A stretch of DNA of 7,131 bases from Paracoccaceae bacterium. Lineage in GTDB: Bacteria; Pseudomonadota; Alphaproteobacteria; Rhodobacterales; Rhodobacteraceae. The position numbers and the translations under genes are program-made. Below, one piece after another: positions 1 to 5,690 of the stretch; position 1 is the stretch's first letter; the number at the start of each line of letters is the position of its first letter. The notes beneath the pieces were generated by a model that worked only from the letters and a program-made list of their open reading frames with translations, was not told where the DNA came from and made no database searches. The stretch covers positions 1,650 to 8,780 of the forward strand of contig JAESQH010000153.1 of assembly GCA_016765235.1 (NCBI GenBank), given 5' to 3'.

Positions 1-801
1 GACGATGACGCCAAAGCGCAGGCGGGGATCGCATATTCGGCCTCCGCCAGCGTTACGCACCAGCGGCGAGTATCTGCGCGAGCGCTCTGGGAAAATCGGG
101 TTTCTGTTGCGGGCACGGCTTACGATGGGCGCGGGCGAAACGAGGGAAGTTATACCCTAACCTCCGGCCTGCGCTACACCCCTGATATGACGCGCCGGAC
201 CTTGGTTTACGGTTATGTCCGATATGATCAGCGCTTTGTCGCAGACGATATCGGGGGCGGTTTTTTTGGCGATTACGGTGTTTATTACAATCAAACCACC
301 GCCGGATTGGAGGTTCACCAGAACCCAGACCAGACATCCGCATGGAAGGTTTACGCGACATATAGCGACCGCTCATCTGATACATGGGCCGACCAAAACG
401 TCCAGATTGCAACTGTGGGGGCAACGTACCGCGTCGGGTTGAACCCGCGCACAGAACTGGCGCTCGGCGGGTATGTGCAAAAAACTACGGGAGATGGCAA
501 TTTGGCGGCTAAGGCCGCGAATATTTCGCTTAGTGGCGCGTGGAACCCCGAAGTGGTTCCATTCAGCTTTTCGGGAAATCTGGCCTATACTCATACGGAT
601 TACGCATCGATCGGATTTGGGTATTCCGAGGCCCGAGTCAACGATGACGTGAAACTAGAGCTGTCGTTAACCTATGACAGGTTTCAATTTTTTGGCTTTA
701 AGCCAACGTTCGGCGTGGCGGTATCGCGGGATTATTCCAACCTGAACCGCTATGACACACAGAACGCGCAAGCATTTACACGATTTTCAGCAGCCTTCTA
801 A
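1..801 (+). CDS. Outer-membrane beta-barrel protein, probable Slam-like (DUF560) C-terminal domain, 5' end missing
   Basis: The frame is open from the first base to TAA at 799-801, giving 266 residues with no start inside that looks natural, so the N-terminus lies outside the window. The translation alternates short amphipathic strands rich in Tyr, Gly, Thr and Ser with polar turns, and ends in Phe after a final strand (FTRFSAAF), the usual C-terminal signature of outer-membrane barrels recognised by the BAM complex. The closing segment, with GFKPTFGVAVSRDYSN followed by LNRYDTQ, resembles the end of the surface lipoprotein assembly modifier (Slam/DUF560) barrel, where a G-x-x-P strand is followed by a Ser-Asn and Tyr-Asp strand. 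Slam proteins normally carry an N-terminal TPR region, which would lie upstream. The barrel call is strong; the Slam assignment is from recalled family pattern, and another TPR-porin type remains possible. Its stop overlaps the convergent gene's stop by four bases. Confidence 0.62.
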   Translation, partial: DDDAKAQAGIAYSASASVTHQRRVSARALWENRVSVAGTAYDGRGRNEGSYTLTSGLRYTPDMTRRTLVYGYVRYDQRFVADDIGGGFFGDYGVYYNQTTAGLEVHQNPDQTSAWKVYATYSDRSSDTWADQNVQIATVGATYRVGLNPRTELALGGYVQKTTGDGNLAAKAANISLSGAWNPEVVPFSFSGNLAYTHTDYASIGFGYSEARVNDDVKLELSLTYDRFQFFGFKPTFGVAVSRDYSNLNRYDTQNAQAFTRFSAAF

Positions 802-1547
802 GCCCACAGCATTTTCAGGAATTCGGCGGCAAAGCTGTATACATCACCGGGCCAACGGGCGGACAGGTAGTTTCCATCTCGCACCGTAAAGCCGCGCGAC
901 ATATGGTTTGGGCTGTCGCGTAACATGGGCAACGGGCCTTGAAGGAAATCGGCGGGGGATTTCAAGGTTGCGGTTACCTCGTCCTCCACCGTTTCGGGGT
1001 AGGTCAGGTAATATTTGCCCAGATTATAGCGCGTCAGATTGTATGCTAGGCGTTCTTGCCGCTTCAACAACGCCGTGGTTTTACGGCCGTACAACACGGA
1101 TTTGCCCGTGGCCGGATCAATCGCGCGACATGCCGCCACGACGCCGTGGCAGATCGCGCCGACCGGCAAGTCACGCGAAAAAAATCCAACAATCGCGTTT
1201 TGTAAATCGCGCGACTCCAGATACGGGATCACGCCTTTGGAATGACCACCGGGCAACAAAAGGCCATCGTAATCCGTGACCTTAATTTCATCGTAGCTGA
1301 TCGGGGTTTTGAAGGCCGGGTCGACGCGCATCTCGCCGTAGGCAACGCGCGCAGATTTATCGGCAATCAGCACCGGCTTCAGCAGGTAAAACTTGTTGCC
1401 GTCCAGCATCCGTTTATCGGCGTAACCCGCCAAACCGGTGTCCGTTGCAAAGCGCACATCGACGCCTGCGGCCTTCAGGATTTTCCACGGCACGGCCACC
1501 TCTGTCGGGTCGAAATCCGTAGTACTTGTGGCGATTAATACCTTCAC
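798..1547 (-). CDS. DJ-1/PfpI family protein (type 1 glutamine amidotransferase-like domain)
   Basis: This is a 249-residue protein of the DJ-1/ThiJ/PfpI superfamily, whose members include glyoxalases, chaperone/deglycase-type proteins and cysteine peptidases. The start is taken as GTG at 1547 (VKVLIATSTTD), because AGGGG lies five bases upstream and the family's first beta strand begins here; the open frame extends further upstream but only through the neighbouring gene. Visible landmarks are the conserved Glu17 after the first strand, the LLLPGGH loop at about 96-102 and the nucleophile elbow AICHG at 131-135, with Cys133 and His134 as the likely catalytic pair. At about 250 residues it is longer than simple PfpI proteins (about 170-190) and nearer the Hsp31-like class. 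It follows the small membrane protein by 8 bases, and its Shine-Dalgarno overlaps that gene's TAG, suggesting translational coupling. No signal peptide is seen, so it should be cytoplasmic. The substrate cannot be predicted. Confidence 0.88.
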   Translation of the reverse strand: MKVLIATSTTDFDPTEVAVPWKILKAAGVDVRFATDTGLAGYADKRMLDGNKFYLLKPVLIADKSARVAYGEMRVDPAFKTPISYDEIKVTDYDGLLLPGGHSKGVIPYLESRDLQNAIVGFFSRDLPVGAICHGVVAACRAIDPATGKSVLYGRKTTALLKRQERLAYNLTRYNLGKYYLTYPETVEDEVTATLKSPADFLQGPLPMLRDSPNHMSRGFTVRDGNYLSARWPGDVYSFAAEFLKMLWA

Positions 1548-1555
1548 GTTATCCC

Positions 1556-1768
1556 CTAAAGAATTATGCCAATCACGATCATCGCCAAGCCGATTGACGA
1601 CATCCCCATCGCCCCCATGTTCCACGCAACCAGAGAGCGCAGACGTTTGGAGGCGTCTTTCGCCTCTTTACCTTCGCGTTTGATTGCCAGCGCCATCTTG
1701 ATGCAATAGCCAAGGCCGATCAGCCCTGACAGCGTGAATGCGCCACCAATATATATCAGAAAATCCAT
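1556..1768 (-). CDS. Small two-helix membrane protein, conserved hypothetical
   Basis: The 70-residue product starts at ATG 1768, chosen because a strong GGAGGAG Shine-Dalgarno lies four bases upstream; an open frame reaching back to 1915 would run through the divergent promoter region and into gapR, so it is rejected. Two hydrophobic segments are seen, about residues 3-27 (LIYIGGAFTLSGLIGLGYCI and on) and 47-70 (ending SIGLAMIVIGIIL). They are joined by a highly charged, Lys/Arg-rich loop (KREGKEAKDASKRLR, 30-44), which predicts a hairpin with the loop in the cytoplasm. I recognise the pattern as a short hypothetical protein seen in Rhodobacterales, but know no function. It is the first gene of a probable two-gene unit with the DJ-1/PfpI gene and is divergent from gapR. 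Confidence 0.75.
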   Translation of the reverse strand: MDFLIYIGGAFTLSGLIGLGYCIKMALAIKREGKEAKDASKRLRSLVAWNMGAMGMSSIGLAMIVIGIIL

Positions 1769-1891
1769 AAGACTCCTCCGTTTCCGTAAACTGCCTAAAA
1801 CAGGGGGCGTTTTTTCGCAAGGGGTGTCTTGTGGCGACGTGCGCGGGCGGGTAGTGTCCGCGAAAATCATTTCAGCTAAACGAGGCCAGTC
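1769..1891. promoter_or_regulatory. Divergent promoter region between the small membrane protein gene and gapR
   Basis: These 123 bases separate two genes that point away from each other, so at least one promoter on each strand is expected here. On the plus strand a possible sigma70-type pair is TTGTGG at 1829-1834 and TAGTGT at 1852-1857, with a 17-base spacer, which would start transcription near 1864, about 28 bases before gapR. On the minus strand TTGCGA and TAGGCA are also 17 bases apart upstream of the small gene, but the -10 match is poor. Both are weak matches found by eye. The Shine-Dalgarno sites are clearer: GAGG six bases before gapR and GGAGGAG before the minus-strand gene. A run of six T lies at about 1810-1815. 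The region assignment is firm; the exact boxes are not. Confidence 0.45.
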
Positions 1892-2158
1892 ATGGACGTA
1901 ACCGACGATCAACAACAGCAGTCATCCTACCGCGTAACAGCAGGCGAGCTTCGCGCCTTTGTGGAACGGTTTGAACGTCTGGACGCGGAGAAAAAAGACC
2001 TTGGAGATCAGCAAAAAGAAGTGATGGCCGAGGCGAAATCACGTGGGTATGACACCAAAGTTCTTCGCAGGATCGTAGCACTTCGCAAGATGGACCCCCA
2101 AGAGGTTAGCGAAGCAGAGGCGGTTCTGGAGCTTTATAAAGAAGCCCTAGGGATGTGA
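1892..2158 (+). CDS. gapR: GapR-like nucleoid-associated protein (DUF2312/UPF0335)
   Basis: This is a complete 88-residue protein, the usual length for the family. The match to GapR runs from about residue 16 to the end: a first long helix with ERFERLDAEKKDL, then the conserved EVMAEAKSRGYD turn (43-54), TKVLRRIVALRKMD (55-68) and the closing acidic helix ending LELYKEALG. In Caulobacter, GapR is a tetrameric clamp that binds overtwisted, AT-rich DNA and aids type II topoisomerases during replication; the same role is inferred here. Lys and Arg residues in the second helical stretch would contact DNA. The N-terminal 12 residues are Gln/Asp-rich and probably disordered. The start at ATG 1892 has GAGG six bases upstream. 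The next gene follows after 10 bases, so the two are probably cotranscribed. Family assignment is confident. Confidence 0.92.
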   Translation: MDVTDDQQQQSSYRVTAGELRAFVERFERLDAEKKDLGDQQKEVMAEAKSRGYDTKVLRRIVALRKMDPQEVSEAEAVLELYKEALGM

Positions 2159-2168
2159 TTGATTAAGC

Positions 2169-2891
2169 GTGGATATCTCGACGCTTTCATATATTTATAT
2201 CTTCATGGCCGCGCTACTGGTGGGGTTTACGAAAACCTCCGTCGGGGGTGTTGGTATATTGGCGGTGCTGTTGATGGCACTGGCGATACCTGGCAAAGGC
2301 TCGCCCGGAGTATTGTTGCCGATGTTGATTGTCGCGGATATTTTCGCTGTGATTTATTATCGGCGGCACTGCAACTGGGGCATTTTATTAAAATTGTTCC
2401 CCTATGCCGCTGTCGGTGTTGTTATCGGATACCTCGCAGTCGACAGAATTTCGACAGAGGTATTCGAAAAGGTGATCGGGGCGACGATCCTGTTCATGCT
2501 GATATTCGAAATGCTCGTACCGGTGCGCCGTAACGCCCCCGCTGCCCTTACCGCGTTTGTCGGTATTTTAGCGGGATTTGCCACGATGATGGCCAACGCG
2601 GCTGGCCCGATTTTCGGTGTTTACCTATTACAAATGGGCCTGCCGAAGAACGAGTTCGTTGGCACGCGCAGTTGGTATTTTCTGGTTCTGAACGTTTTCA
2701 AGATCCCGTTTTCAGCGAATCTGGGGCTTATCACGGTTGACTCATTGAAGTTGGACCTGATGTTCGTGCCCGTAATTTTTATCGGCGCGTATTTTGGTTA
2801 CAAGTTTTTAGGAATGATAAACATGACCGCCTTCAAATGGTTAATTCGCGCCGCCGTTTTGGTAAGCGCAACCAAGTTGTTGGCGTTTTAG
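2169..2891 (+). CDS. TauE/SafE (TSUP) family membrane transporter
   Basis: This 240-residue, very hydrophobic protein has about eight membrane segments, roughly 6-20, 26-41, 47-64, 72-91, 101-117, 125-153, 168-188 and 195-239 (the last probably two). The N-terminal motif LLVGFTKTSVGGVGILAVLL, the following PGKGSPGVLLPMLIVAD and the start of the second repeat at 130-151 (FVGILAGFATMMANAAGPIFG) are typical of the TSUP family. Its members move sulfite, sulfoacetate, thiosulfate or other organic anions across the inner membrane, often outward. GTG at 2169 is the first possible start after an in-frame stop at 2160; no good Shine-Dalgarno is seen, and expression may depend on coupling to gapR, which ends 10 bases earlier. 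ATG 2205 is an alternative but would cut into the first helix. The substrate cannot be read from sequence; a sulfur anion is possible given the sulfatase-superfamily gene downstream. Confidence 0.87.
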   Translation: MDISTLSYIYIFMAALLVGFTKTSVGGVGILAVLLMALAIPGKGSPGVLLPMLIVADIFAVIYYRRHCNWGILLKLFPYAAVGVVIGYLAVDRISTEVFEKVIGATILFMLIFEMLVPVRRNAPAALTAFVGILAGFATMMANAAGPIFGVYLLQMGLPKNEFVGTRSWYFLVLNVFKIPFSANLGLITVDSLKLDLMFVPVIFIGAYFGYKFLGMINMTAFKWLIRAAVLVSATKLLAF

Positions 2892-2912
2892 GGCGTAAAG
2901 TATTGATTCCGT

Positions 2913-2941
2913 TCGATTATAGCGGTCAATCGAGCGTTTTT
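2913..2941 (+). terminator. Weak hairpin with T-tract after the TSUP gene, possible terminator
   Basis: TCGATT at 2913-2918 and AATCGA at 2928-2933 form a 6-bp stem with a 9-base loop, followed by GCG and five T residues (2937-2941). It lies 21 bases after the TSUP stop, where a terminator is expected. The stem is short and low in GC, so it may be inefficient or coincidental. Confidence 0.3.
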
Positions 2942-3021
2942 ATTAATGTTAGATTTAGTTCAAATCGCCGAACCGTGACCGTTGTCCAGCCCATCAAGAG
3001 ATGGATTTTATCGCGACATAC

Positions 3022-3040
3022 ATTCGTAAAAGTCACGAAT
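3022..3040. repeat. Inverted repeat ATTCGT-N7-ACGAAT, possible operator
   Basis: Two perfect 6-base arms, ATTCGT (3022-3027) and ACGAAT (3035-3040), are separated by seven bases and lie 86-104 bases upstream of the hydrolase start. The 19-base size and symmetry fit a dimeric helix-turn-helix regulator site. No regulator gene is in the window and the site occurs once, so the operator role is a guess. Confidence 0.28.
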
Positions 3041-3125
3041 TGTTATCGTGGTAATATTTTGGTTGACCTGAAAACATTTTACGCATTTTGTTCGCTTATC
3101 GGCCCTGCTTATAAGGATCATGCAG

Positions 3126-4661
3126 ATGTCAAAAAAATCCAAAATTCTCGTCATAATTTCTGATCAACTTCGCGCGGATTGCGTTGAGGGGGCATTGGCA
3201 AATCATGTAAGTCTGCCCAACATCGCCGCTTTGCGAAAAGATGCTGTGACTTTCACCAAGCATTTCTCAGTCGCTAATCCTTGTGGTCCATCACGGGCTA
3301 GTATTTTTACCGGAATGTATGCGATGAACCACCGCTCCATCCGGAATGGCACACCGATGGCGGAGGGCATCACAAACATCGCGCGCGAGATTCGCAAATC
3401 GGGCTATGACCCAATGCTGTACGGATATACCGACACCACCATTGATCCGCGTACGCGGCACCCGAACGACCCGGTCCTGAAAAACGAAGAAAGCGTTCTG
3501 CCCGACTTTCGTCAAGTTCTGGAAATGCACGCGCAGGAAAGTTATCCTTGGCGGGCGAATTTGAAATCCAAAGGGTATGACATTCCGGAATATGCGCATT
3601 TTTACGATGCCATATCACCCGATCCGTCGCGGCCAGCCCGCCCCGATGATCCGCCCTTTTATAGCGCCGAACATAGTGACACAGCATTCCTTACTGACGA
3701 ACTAATCCGTGATTTGGCGGTGCGAACCGATCAGAGCTGGTTTGCCGTGGCAACGTACATTCGCCCGCATCCGCCGCTTGTTGTACCCGAACCTTATAAC
3801 AAGATGTATGATCCAGCCGAATTGCCGATGCCGCACCGTCTGAAATCGGCGGAGGAGCAGGCGAAGGTTCACCCGTTTATGGCCGGTGCGGTCATCGCCC
3901 CGAAAATGCAGAGCATTGTTCGCGGGTCTGAAGTGGATTCCGAGAACAGCGACGACGTTCAGTTACTGCGGTCAATATATCTTGGGTTGGCGACAGAAGT
4001 TGATACACACATTGGCCGGATTATCGATTTCCTGAAGGAAACGGGACAATACGACGATACGATCATCGTGCTAATGGCCGATCATGGGGAAATACTGGGC
4101 GACCATCACCTGTGGGGCAAGCAAAACCCTTACGAGCCCTCCTTTCATATTCCGTTAATCATTCGTGATCCGCAAAATCCGGCGCAACACGGCACATCGG
4201 TTCATGCCTTTACGGAGTCCGTTGATTTCACGCCGACTGTTCTGGATTTGGTTGGACAAGCAGTACCAGTGGGTATGGACGGAGTTTCACTGAAACCCTT
4301 CCTTGAAGGCAATCCACCCGAACAATGGCGTGATGCCGTACATCTAGAGCTTGAATTCAGCGAGCCGCATTTCATGACCGAATGGCAAAAAGCCACCGGC
4401 GTGTCGTTGCACGAGTCCAATTTGGCAATCCTGCGGGAGGAACGCTACAAACTGGTGCATTTCAACGGCGGATTGCCCTCGCTATTGTTTGATTTGGAAA
4501 ATGACCCGAATGAGCTGGTTAACCTTGCAGACGATCCAGCACATGCCGACACGCTTTTACGCCTTACCCAAAAGTTGCTGAGCCATCGTATGCGCCATTC
4601 TGACCGCACATTGGCGGACGTTAAGATTACGTCGAAAGGTGTGTTAAACTTTCATCCGTAG
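3126..4661 (+). CDS. Sulfatase-superfamily hydrolase, phosphonate monoester hydrolase/phosphodiesterase type
   Basis: The 511-residue protein belongs to the alkaline phosphatase superfamily, sulfatase branch. Its length and whole layout fit Rhizobium/Burkholderia phosphonate monoester hydrolase, a multifunctional enzyme that cleaves phosphonate monoesters, phosphodiesters and sulfate esters. Numbered from ATG 3126, Cys53 in CGPSRAS is the formylglycine precursor. Expected metal and substrate residues are Asp13-Gln14 (ISDQLRAD), Asn74, Tyr101, His215 (RPHPP), Asp319-His320 (MADHGE) and Lys332. The C-terminal RYKLVHF and LFDLENDPNE blocks are also typical. ATG 3126 is preferred over ATG 3120 because AAGGA sits eight bases before it but only two before the other. 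There is no signal peptide, so it is cytoplasmic and needs a formylglycine-generating enzyme from elsewhere. The position matching Thr107 of the Rhizobium enzyme, as I recall its numbering, is Asp103 here. A sugar or choline sulfatase activity cannot be excluded. It converges on the ABC operon. Confidence 0.85.
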   Translation: MSKKSKILVIISDQLRADCVEGALANHVSLPNIAALRKDAVTFTKHFSVANPCGPSRASIFTGMYAMNHRSIRNGTPMAEGITNIAREIRKSGYDPMLYGYTDTTIDPRTRHPNDPVLKNEESVLPDFRQVLEMHAQESYPWRANLKSKGYDIPEYAHFYDAISPDPSRPARPDDPPFYSAEHSDTAFLTDELIRDLAVRTDQSWFAVATYIRPHPPLVVPEPYNKMYDPAELPMPHRLKSAEEQAKVHPFMAGAVIAPKMQSIVRGSEVDSENSDDVQLLRSIYLGLATEVDTHIGRIIDFLKETGQYDDTIIVLMADHGEILGDHHLWGKQNPYEPSFHIPLIIRDPQNPAQHGTSVHAFTESVDFTPTVLDLVGQAVPVGMDGVSLKPFLEGNPPEQWRDAVHLELEFSEPHFMTEWQKATGVSLHESNLAILREERYKLVHFNGGLPSLLFDLENDPNELVNLADDPAHADTLLRLTQKLLSHRMRHSDRTLADVKITSKGVLNFHP

Positions 4662-4665
4662 CAGG

Positions 4666-4688
4666 TTGGTGGGCGATGTGCCCACCAA
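4666..4688. terminator. Perfect 9-bp hairpin between convergent genes, likely bidirectional terminator
   Basis: TTGGTGGGC (4666-4674) and GCCCACCAA (4680-4688) pair perfectly around a 5-base loop, GATGT. The hairpin starts 4 bases after the hydrolase stop and lies 6 bases beyond the ABC ATPase stop on the other strand, so it fills the 33-base gap between two convergent genes. Neither side has a clear T-run, so it is not a textbook intrinsic terminator; it may instead stabilise 3' ends or act with Rho. Confidence 0.55.
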
Positions 4689-4694
4689 TAATCT

Positions 4695-5690
4695 CTACAT
4701 CAATTCCTTCCAGCGATGACAGGCAACTTCGTGCCCTGAGCTGGAATGTTCCAACTTCGGTTCCACTTGGCGACAATGATCGATCGCAAACGGGCAGCGT
4801 GTCTGGAATTTGCAACCCGGTGGCGGGTTGGTTGGCGAGGGAATTTCACCTTCAAGTTTTTGCGCAGTACCTTGGTCATCAGGATCAAGTGATGGTATCG
4901 CCGAAAGCAGGGCTTTTGTGTATGGGTGACGCGGCGCGAAGAATAATTCGCGCGTTGGGGCAGTTTCCACAAGACGGCCCAGATACATCACCGCGACGTG
5001 GTCGCAAACATGTGCCACAACGCTAAGATCGTGACTGATGAACAGGAAGGTCAGGCCCATTTCCTGCTGGATTTCTTTCAACAAGTTCAGAACGTCGGCC
5101 TGAATGGACACATCGAGCGCGGCTACGGATTCATCGGCCACCACGAAGTGCGGGCGTGAAACCAGCGCGCGGGCAATCGAGATGCGCTGGCGCTGACCAC
5201 CCGAAAACGCGTGCGGGAAACGACGTAGATGTTCAAGGTTAAGACGGCACTTCGCAGCAATCTCGCGGACCCGTTCGTCGGTTTCTTTACGCGACGATGT
5301 CAGACCCATAACTTCCAACGGTTCAGCGATAATATCACGAACAGTCATGCGGGGGCTAAGGGCGGCATATGGATCTTGAAAGATAAGTTGCGAACGCTTG
5401 CGGTAATCTTTTTCCTGCGCCTTTTCCATCGTGGTCAATTCGTAGCTGACCTCGCCATCATCGTAATCCACTGTCCCACGTGTAATCGGTGCGGCTTTCA
5501 GGCAAGCTCGGCCAAGGGTGGTCTTGCCCGAACCGGATTCGCCAACCAGACCAAAGAAACTACCTTTAGCAATGTCGAGGTTTACACCTTCAACCGCTTT
5601 AACAACAGGTTTAGGGCCAAACAGGCCGCCCCCGGCAAGCGGATAATGAACCGAAAGGTCACGCGCTTTGATAAGAACGTCATTACTCAT
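4695..5690 (-). CDS. ABC transporter ATP-binding protein, OppF/DppF type
   Basis: This 331-residue protein is the second ATPase of an Opp/Dpp-type importer, powering uptake of peptides, oligosaccharides or similar small solutes at the inner face of the cytoplasmic membrane. Motifs are complete: Walker A GESGSGKT at 50-57, Q-loop Gln105 in IFQDPYAALSP, signature FSGGQRQR at 162-169, Walker B ending VVADE at 183-187 and switch His220 in FISHD. The D-loop region reads DESVAALD where the usual form is DEPVSALD, so the Pro after the catalytic Glu is Ser188. The C-terminal oligopeptide-transporter extension (about 255-326) has the four cysteines 293, 299, 306 and 324 seen in D/F subunits, in which an iron-sulfur cluster has been described for a DppD. 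The start ATG overlaps the upstream TGA by four bases, and GGAGGG lies six bases before it. It is the last gene of the operon. Confidence 0.93.
   Translation of the reverse strand: MSNDVLIKARDLSVHYPLAGGGLFGPKPVVKAVEGVNLDIAKGSFFGLVGESGSGKTTLGRACLKAAPITRGTVDYDDGEVSYELTTMEKAQEKDYRKRSQLIFQDPYAALSPRMTVRDIIAEPLEVMGLTSSRKETDERVREIAAKCRLNLEHLRRFPHAFSGGQRQRISIARALVSRPHFVVADESVAALDVSIQADVLNLLKEIQQEMGLTFLFISHDLSVVAHVCDHVAVMYLGRLVETAPTRELFFAPRHPYTKALLSAIPSLDPDDQGTAQKLEGEIPSPTNPPPGCKFQTRCPFAIDHCRQVEPKLEHSSSGHEVACHRWKELM

Larger units (their letters stand above)
2892..3125. other. AT-richer intergenic region upstream of the hydrolase gene
   Basis: About 230 bases lie between the TSUP stop and the hydrolase start. 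The stretch is visibly richer in A and T than the genes around it and should hold the 3' end of the gapR-TSUP transcript and the hydrolase promoter. A TTGACC at 3063-3068 looks like a -35 element, but nothing resembling a -10 box lies 16-19 bases downstream, and TAATAT at 3052-3057 lacks a -35 partner, so no promoter is called. The Shine-Dalgarno AAGGA is at 3113-3117. An open plus-strand frame crosses the region, but it overlaps the ends of both flanking genes in other frames and shows no family features. Confidence 0.6.

Noticed and set aside
1548..1625. 26-residue N-terminal extension of the DJ-1/PfpI protein from an upstream ATG
   Set aside because: It overlaps the small membrane protein gene in another frame and precedes the conserved first strand; GTG 1547 has a well-spaced AGGGG.
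1769..1915. N-terminal extension of the small membrane protein
   Set aside because: It would read through the divergent promoter region and into gapR, while a strong Shine-Dalgarno sits directly before ATG 1768.
2943..2957. CtrA-like box, TTAA-N7-TTTA
   Set aside because: One mismatch to TTAA-N7-TTAA in an AT-rich stretch is expected by chance, and it is far from the downstream start.
3063..3091. Sigma70 promoter starting with TTGACC before the hydrolase
   Set aside because: No acceptable -10 box is found at 16-19 bases spacing, so only the -35-like half is present.
2837..3163. Plus-strand open frame of 108 codons crossing the gap before the hydrolase
   Set aside because: It begins inside the TSUP gene and ends inside the hydrolase gene in other frames, has no Shine-Dalgarno and no family features.
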